From Chloroflexota bacterium (GTDB lineage: Bacteria > Chloroflexota > Limnocylindria > Limnocylindrales > CSP1-4), in assembly GCA_005880805.1 (NCBI GenBank), contig VBFZ01000174.1:5365-21605 (forward strand): a DNA stretch of 16,241 nt, read 5' to 3'. Both the position numbers and the translations under genes were made by a program. Positions 12,623 to 16,241 of this stretch are shown piece by piece (position 1 is the first letter of the stretch; every line of letters starts with the position of its first letter). The notes beneath the pieces are model-generated. The model saw only the letters and a program-made list of their open reading frames with translations, was not told the DNA's origin and made no database searches.

Positions 12623-13810
12623 TCAGCGGCTCGCGGCACCACCTGCCGAGTCGGGCAATCGCTCGCCCAGCCGCGTTCGCGCTCGTGATTGCCTCGGTCG
12701 GCGTCGCGAAGGCTCGGCTTCGGCCAGTCCTGCCTCGGCGGGCTCGATCTCGGGGACCTTCGAAGACTTCGGCGCCACCGGAACGTCCCGGTCCTGGAGG
12801 CGCTCGAGAACGACCTCAAGGACGGCCGCAATCGGCACGGCCAGGAAGGCACCCGGAAGCCCGCCTGCCGCGGCGCCGATGAGCAGGCTGACCAGCACGA
12901 CGAACGGAGACAGTCCAATCGCGTTGCGCATGACGAGGGGCACCAGGAAGTTGCCCTCGATTGCCTGGAGCAGAACGTAGACCACGGCCACGATCAGTGC
13001 CTGCTCAGGGCCGATCGTCAAGGCTACGAGCATCGCCGGGATGGCGCCGAGGAACGGACCGACGATCGGGATTCCCTCGGCAAGCCCGGCCAGCAGGCCG
13101 AGCAGGAGGGGCGACGGCAGCCCCATCACGGTGTACACGACACTCGTCGCGATGCCGATCGCGGCCATCAGCAGCAGCTGGCCGCGCACCCAGAGCCCCA
13201 GCCTCGTCTCGGCTTCGTTCCACGCTTCGCGCACGCCGGGACGACGCTCCTCCGGCAGGAAGCTCAGGACGTAGCGCTCCAGCCGGGCGTGCTCCACGAG
13301 CCAGAAGAAGACCACGGCGAGGAGCGTCACGACGGAGGCCACCACCTCGGCCACGGTGAGGCCGGCCTCGACGACGGCATCCGCAGCCGGCGTCCCGAGG
13401 CGCGCGAGCTGCCCGGAGGCGCTGTCGATGAGCGCCACGAGCGTGGCCGACAGCGATGCAGGCTCCAGCCTCTCGGCCCACGCCTTCGCCGATGCCAGGA
13501 ACGGTGGCAGCGCTCGGGCAAAGTCCGTGACCTGACCGGCAGCGGCAGGAACGATCACCAGCGCGAGGCCGACCACGATGCACAGGAACGCCAGGTAGGT
13601 GAGCAGGATCGCCGCGGGTCGACCGAGCGGAAGGCGCAAACGCAGCCAGCCGATGACCGGCTCCAGCCCGGACGCCAGCAGGATCGCAATGAAGACCAGC
13701 GCGAGCACGTGCGCGGCCGACCAGGCCAGCAGAGCGACGCCGATGACCACTCCGACACCGACGCCGAAGCCTAGGCCGCGTCCGGCCCAGTGGACCGCCT
13801 CGGCCCTCAT
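12623..13810 (-). CDS. AI-2E family permease (PF01594)
   Basis: This 395-residue polytopic membrane protein starts at ATG 13808-13810, four bases after the stop of the PBP gene, which implies translational coupling; no strong ribosome binding site is visible. Membrane segments lie at about 13-30, 33-48 and 66-88. A soluble loop follows, then further helices, including the family signature region GIPIVGPFLGAIPAMLVAL and EGNFLVPLVMRNAIGLSPF. The last 60 residues are a Pro/Glu/Arg-rich tail beyond the usual family end. Members include TqsA/YdiK-type exporters and Na+/H+ antiporter-like proteins; the substrate cannot be told from the sequence, and autoinducer-2 transport should not be assumed. 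Upstream extension of the frame would overlap the PBP coding sequence and was rejected. Confidence 0.9.
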   Translation of the reverse strand: MRAEAVHWAGRGLGFGVGVGVVIGVALLAWSAAHVLALVFIAILLASGLEPVIGWLRLRLPLGRPAAILLTYLAFLCIVVGLALVIVPAAAGQVTDFARALPPFLASAKAWAERLEPASLSATLVALIDSASGQLARLGTPAADAVVEAGLTVAEVVASVVTLLAVVFFWLVEHARLERYVLSFLPEERRPGVREAWNEAETRLGLWVRGQLLLMAAIGIATSVVYTVMGLPSPLLLGLLAGLAEGIPIVGPFLGAIPAMLVALTIGPEQALIVAVVYVLLQAIEGNFLVPLVMRNAIGLSPFVVLVSLLIGAAAGGLPGAFLAVPIAAVLEVVLERLQDRDVPVAPKSSKVPEIEPAEAGLAEAEPSRRRPRQSRARTRLGERLPDSAGGAASR

Positions 13811-13814
13811 GAGC

Positions 13815-16241
13815 TCAGGTCGCCTGCGATCGCCGGCGTCGCGTGGCGCGTGTCGTTCCCGGCCGGATACCGCGACCGGCCAGGCCTGCGCCGAGACTGA
13901 AGACCAGCAGGAAGCCGGACGGGGTCGGGCTTGGCTGCGGGGTCGGGCTGGGTGCCGGACCGCCGCCCGGTCCGGGCTTGCAGTGCTTCTTGCAGTCGCC
14001 GCCCTGGTCGCCGCCTGGTTGCTTGTGCTCCTCGTGCTTTGGCGCGGGCTTGTGGCAGCCGATCGTGCCGCCCCAGCTGTTCTTGAAGTACACGTAGGCG
14101 GTTCGGCTTCCAAGCTGGCCGCCGGTTCCGACGCCCCGGCTCGCTCGGCGCATCCAGTCGGCGTCCCAGCGATCCCACGATGACGGGCCACGCTCCGCCT
14201 TCACGAGGTCGATCCCCCACCCGCTCGGGCAGGACTTGTACATCAGCCCGGGCTGGTCGATCTGGTGGGCGGCGCCTGGCTGGGTCCCGGCGATGAACCA
14301 TTCCGATGTGGTATCGCGCGTCCACGGTCCCGGTCGTCCGCCGGTCCACGCGTCGATCGTCGTCCGGACCACCCCGGACGGCCGCTTGAAGTCGGTGACC
14401 GGCGTGCCCCGGGTGTAGTCGCGCAGGAATGCCTGCCACACGCGCGAGGGACCCTCGAGCGAGGTGATCTGGTGGCCGCGCGGCTGGGAGTGGTCGCTGT
14501 TGCCCATCCAGACCCCGACCGCCAGCGCATGCGCCTTGCTGCCCGATTTCGGGGGCGCGATGAACCCGAATGTCGTGAAGTCGCGGGTCTCGTTGGTGGT
14601 ACCCGTCTTGGCGCCGGCCGGCCGTCGCTGGCCATGTGGCCCGTTGCGCAGCGCGAGCGCCGACGCCCAGATCTTGTTCTGCGAGGGGTCGGTGTTGCCG
14701 GCCAGGACGTTGGTGATCAAGTAGGCGGCCTGCGGGCTGACGGCCTTCGTGAGCTTCGGGTCGCCCGCCTGGAAGACCGCGTTCCCGCTCGGGTCGTCGA
14801 TCTCGAGGACCATCCGTCGCTTGGCCAGGACACCACCGTTGGCGAACGTGCCGTAGGCGCCCGTCAGGTCGATCGGATGGAGCTCCACCGTCCCGATCGC
14901 GCCCGCCAGTCCGGACTGCATGAACATCTTCTTGCCGCCCGGGAACTGGATGCCGAGGGCGGCCGCCTGGTCGGCCACGGGGCCGTTGCCGACCGTCTCC
15001 AGTGCCCGGATTGCGGGAATGTTGAGCGAATACTGCAGGGCCTTCCGCATGAGGACCGGGCCGCGGTCCTGGTTGTCGGCGTCACGCGGGGCCCAGCCCG
15101 GGCCGAACTGCGTGGTGACGTCGAGCAGCAGGCTGCCCGGCGTCAGGGCGCGCTTCTCGAAGGTCGTGACGTAGACGACGGGCTTGAACGCCGATCCGAG
15201 CTGCCGGAAGCCGTCGCTCATCACGTCGTACTTGGGCGCGAATTTGCGGCTGCCGATGTTGTCCCGGTAGTAGCCAGCGCTGCCCAGGTAGGCGATGACG
15301 TCGCCGGTCTGGTAGTCGAGCGCAACGAAGGATCCGTTGTGGATGTCCGCGCCACGCAGTCGCGCGACCCACGACCGATCGAACGCCGACAGCCTGAGCT
15401 GGCGGGCGAGCTTTGCTCTGGCCGAGCGGCTGAGGTTCGGAAGGATGGCGGCCGCGGTCAGGTACTTGTCGGCGATCTGCTGCGCGCGCCAGTCGAGCGA
15501 GGTGATGACGCGGTAGCCGCCGGTGTCGACCTTCTCCGGGCTGCCCAGGATCTGGATCAGCTGCTGCCGAACCTGCCACACGAACTGCGGCGCCTTCCAA
15601 TGCACGGGCTGCTCGCCGGCCAGAACGACCGGTTCGGCCATCGCCTTCGTCAGTTCGTCCGGGCTCAGCTGCGTCCAGCGGCCCGTCGACAGACCCTGCA
15701 GGATCCAGTTCCGGCGTTCGATTGGGGGAGCATCCTGCGGGACGACCAGATGCCCGGATTTGTCCGGCTTGGCATACACGTAGGGATCGAGCGTCGTCGG
15801 CGACTTGGGGAGCCCGGCCAGCAGCGCGGCCTGGGCAGGCGTGAGCTTCGAGAGGTCACCCACGCCGAAGAAGATCTCGGCCGCCGCGGCGATCCCGTAT
15901 GCACCGTGGCCATAGAAGTTCTGGTTGAGGTACGAGGTGATGATCAGCTGCTTCCCCTCGTCGCCCGGGAAGCGCTCCGTCAGGCGGGCGGCCTGGATGA
16001 TCTCCTCGGCCTTGCGCACGTAGCGGTCCGCGCCCGGCGCCGTCGCCTCCGGCGGCAGGAGCCGCGCCCTCACGAGCTGCTGGGTGATCGTCGAGGCTCC
16101 GCGCTCGTTGCCACTGGTCGCGTTGCCGGCGAGCGCGGACACGATTGCGGCCGGATCGAAGCCGCTGTTCTGCCAGAACGTGCGGTCCTCGGCGGCCGTC
16201 GTGGCGTCGAGGACGAGGTGGGGCAGCTCGTCGAACGTGAC
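13815..16241 (-). CDS. Class A penicillin-binding protein (N-terminus outside window)
   Basis: A bifunctional peptidoglycan synthase, of which 808 residues are visible. The frame stays open to the window end, and the last codons carry the GT51 glycosyltransferase motif AAEDRTFWQNSGFD with the catalytic Glu, followed by GASTITQQL. The transpeptidase domain has all three motifs: SAFK (nucleophile Ser, about residue 350 of the visible part), SLN (about 405) and KTGTTN (about 545). It polymerises lipid II and cross-links stems outside the membrane; the N-terminal anchor is missing here. After the transpeptidase there is a Trp/Cys-containing segment, a His/Lys/Gly/Pro-rich linker and a PSPTP stretch. 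A short hydrophobic stretch (FLLVFSLGAGLAGRG) and a basic tail (RRRR) then end the protein, like a C-terminal anchor without LPXTG. The permease gene follows four bases later. Confidence 0.95.
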   Translation of the reverse strand, partial: VTFDELPHLVLDATTAAEDRTFWQNSGFDPAAIVSALAGNATSGNERGASTITQQLVRARLLPPEATAPGADRYVRKAEEIIQAARLTERFPGDEGKQLIITSYLNQNFYGHGAYGIAAAAEIFFGVGDLSKLTPAQAALLAGLPKSPTTLDPYVYAKPDKSGHLVVPQDAPPIERRNWILQGLSTGRWTQLSPDELTKAMAEPVVLAGEQPVHWKAPQFVWQVRQQLIQILGSPEKVDTGGYRVITSLDWRAQQIADKYLTAAAILPNLSRSARAKLARQLRLSAFDRSWVARLRGADIHNGSFVALDYQTGDVIAYLGSAGYYRDNIGSRKFAPKYDVMSDGFRQLGSAFKPVVYVTTFEKRALTPGSLLLDVTTQFGPGWAPRDADNQDRGPVLMRKALQYSLNIPAIRALETVGNGPVADQAAALGIQFPGGKKMFMQSGLAGAIGTVELHPIDLTGAYGTFANGGVLAKRRMVLEIDDPSGNAVFQAGDPKLTKAVSPQAAYLITNVLAGNTDPSQNKIWASALALRNGPHGQRRPAGAKTGTTNETRDFTTFGFIAPPKSGSKAHALAVGVWMGNSDHSQPRGHQITSLEGPSRVWQAFLRDYTRGTPVTDFKRPSGVVRTTIDAWTGGRPGPWTRDTTSEWFIAGTQPGAAHQIDQPGLMYKSCPSGWGIDLVKAERGPSSWDRWDADWMRRASRGVGTGGQLGSRTAYVYFKNSWGGTIGCHKPAPKHEEHKQPGGDQGGDCKKHCKPGPGGGPAPSPTPQPSPTPSGFLLVFSLGAGLAGRGIRPGTTRATRRRRSQAT

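Noticed and set aside
13811..14191. Upstream extension of the AI-2E permease frame
   Set aside because: The added residues are low-complexity, overlap the PBP 3' end in another frame, and family homology begins at the ATG at 13810.
1..16241. tRNA, CRISPR, insertion sequence, prophage or attachment site
   Set aside because: No T-loop consensus, regularly spaced long repeats, transposase or integrase motifs, or terminal repeats were seen on either strand.

Overview
This is a GC-rich bacterial chromosome segment with no phage, insertion sequence, CRISPR array, tRNA or rRNA that I can see. The gene content (N-terminally anchored double zinc-ribbon protein, CheB-CheR-kinase fusion, AI-2E-type permease, GT51/transpeptidase PBP with a proline-rich tail, many small stress-type proteins) and strongly GC-biased third codon positions suggest an environmental Gram-positive-like lineage. 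Chloroflexota is my best guess and Actinobacteriota an alternative; this is inference, since no marker gene is present.

Layout. Positions 1-5000 hold small and accessory genes: a truncated zinc-ribbon membrane protein, a very highly charged small protein, a helical membrane-anchored protein, an APH-fold kinase, a HAD-like protein that lacks its catalytic aspartates, a GlsB/YeaQ-type membrane protein and a 79-residue unknown. Intergenic gaps here are long and rich in hairpins. Positions 5000-11700 form a signalling island: a short histidine-kinase-like protein with a degraded ATP-binding domain, a 1209-residue CheB-CheR-PAS-kinase fusion, a divergent stand-alone CheB esterase, a single-domain receiver and an OmpR/PhoB-type regulator that appears to be leaderless. 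No CheA, CheW or chemoreceptor is visible, so this is probably a non-chemotaxis phosphorelay. Positions 11700-12530 hold two small divergent genes, one resembling a two-helix ferritin-like protein. Positions 12600-16241 hold a two-gene operon on the minus strand: a class A PBP (cut by the window end), then an AI-2E-family permease four bases downstream.

The most interesting pattern is regulatory. Short direct repeats GCAA (sometimes GAAA) spaced exactly 11 bp apart, and oriented toward the downstream gene, recur in the intergenic regions. For six genes the repeat nearest the gene ends about 92-126 bp before the start codon. This is the architecture bound by PhoB/OmpR-family regulators, and one such regulator is encoded here. 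One triple repeat lies just upstream of a -10-like hexamer, four consecutive hairpins and a Rho-independent terminator on the minus strand (about 2200 to 2071), which together look like an unannotated small RNA gene. All of this was found by eye and needs computational testing.
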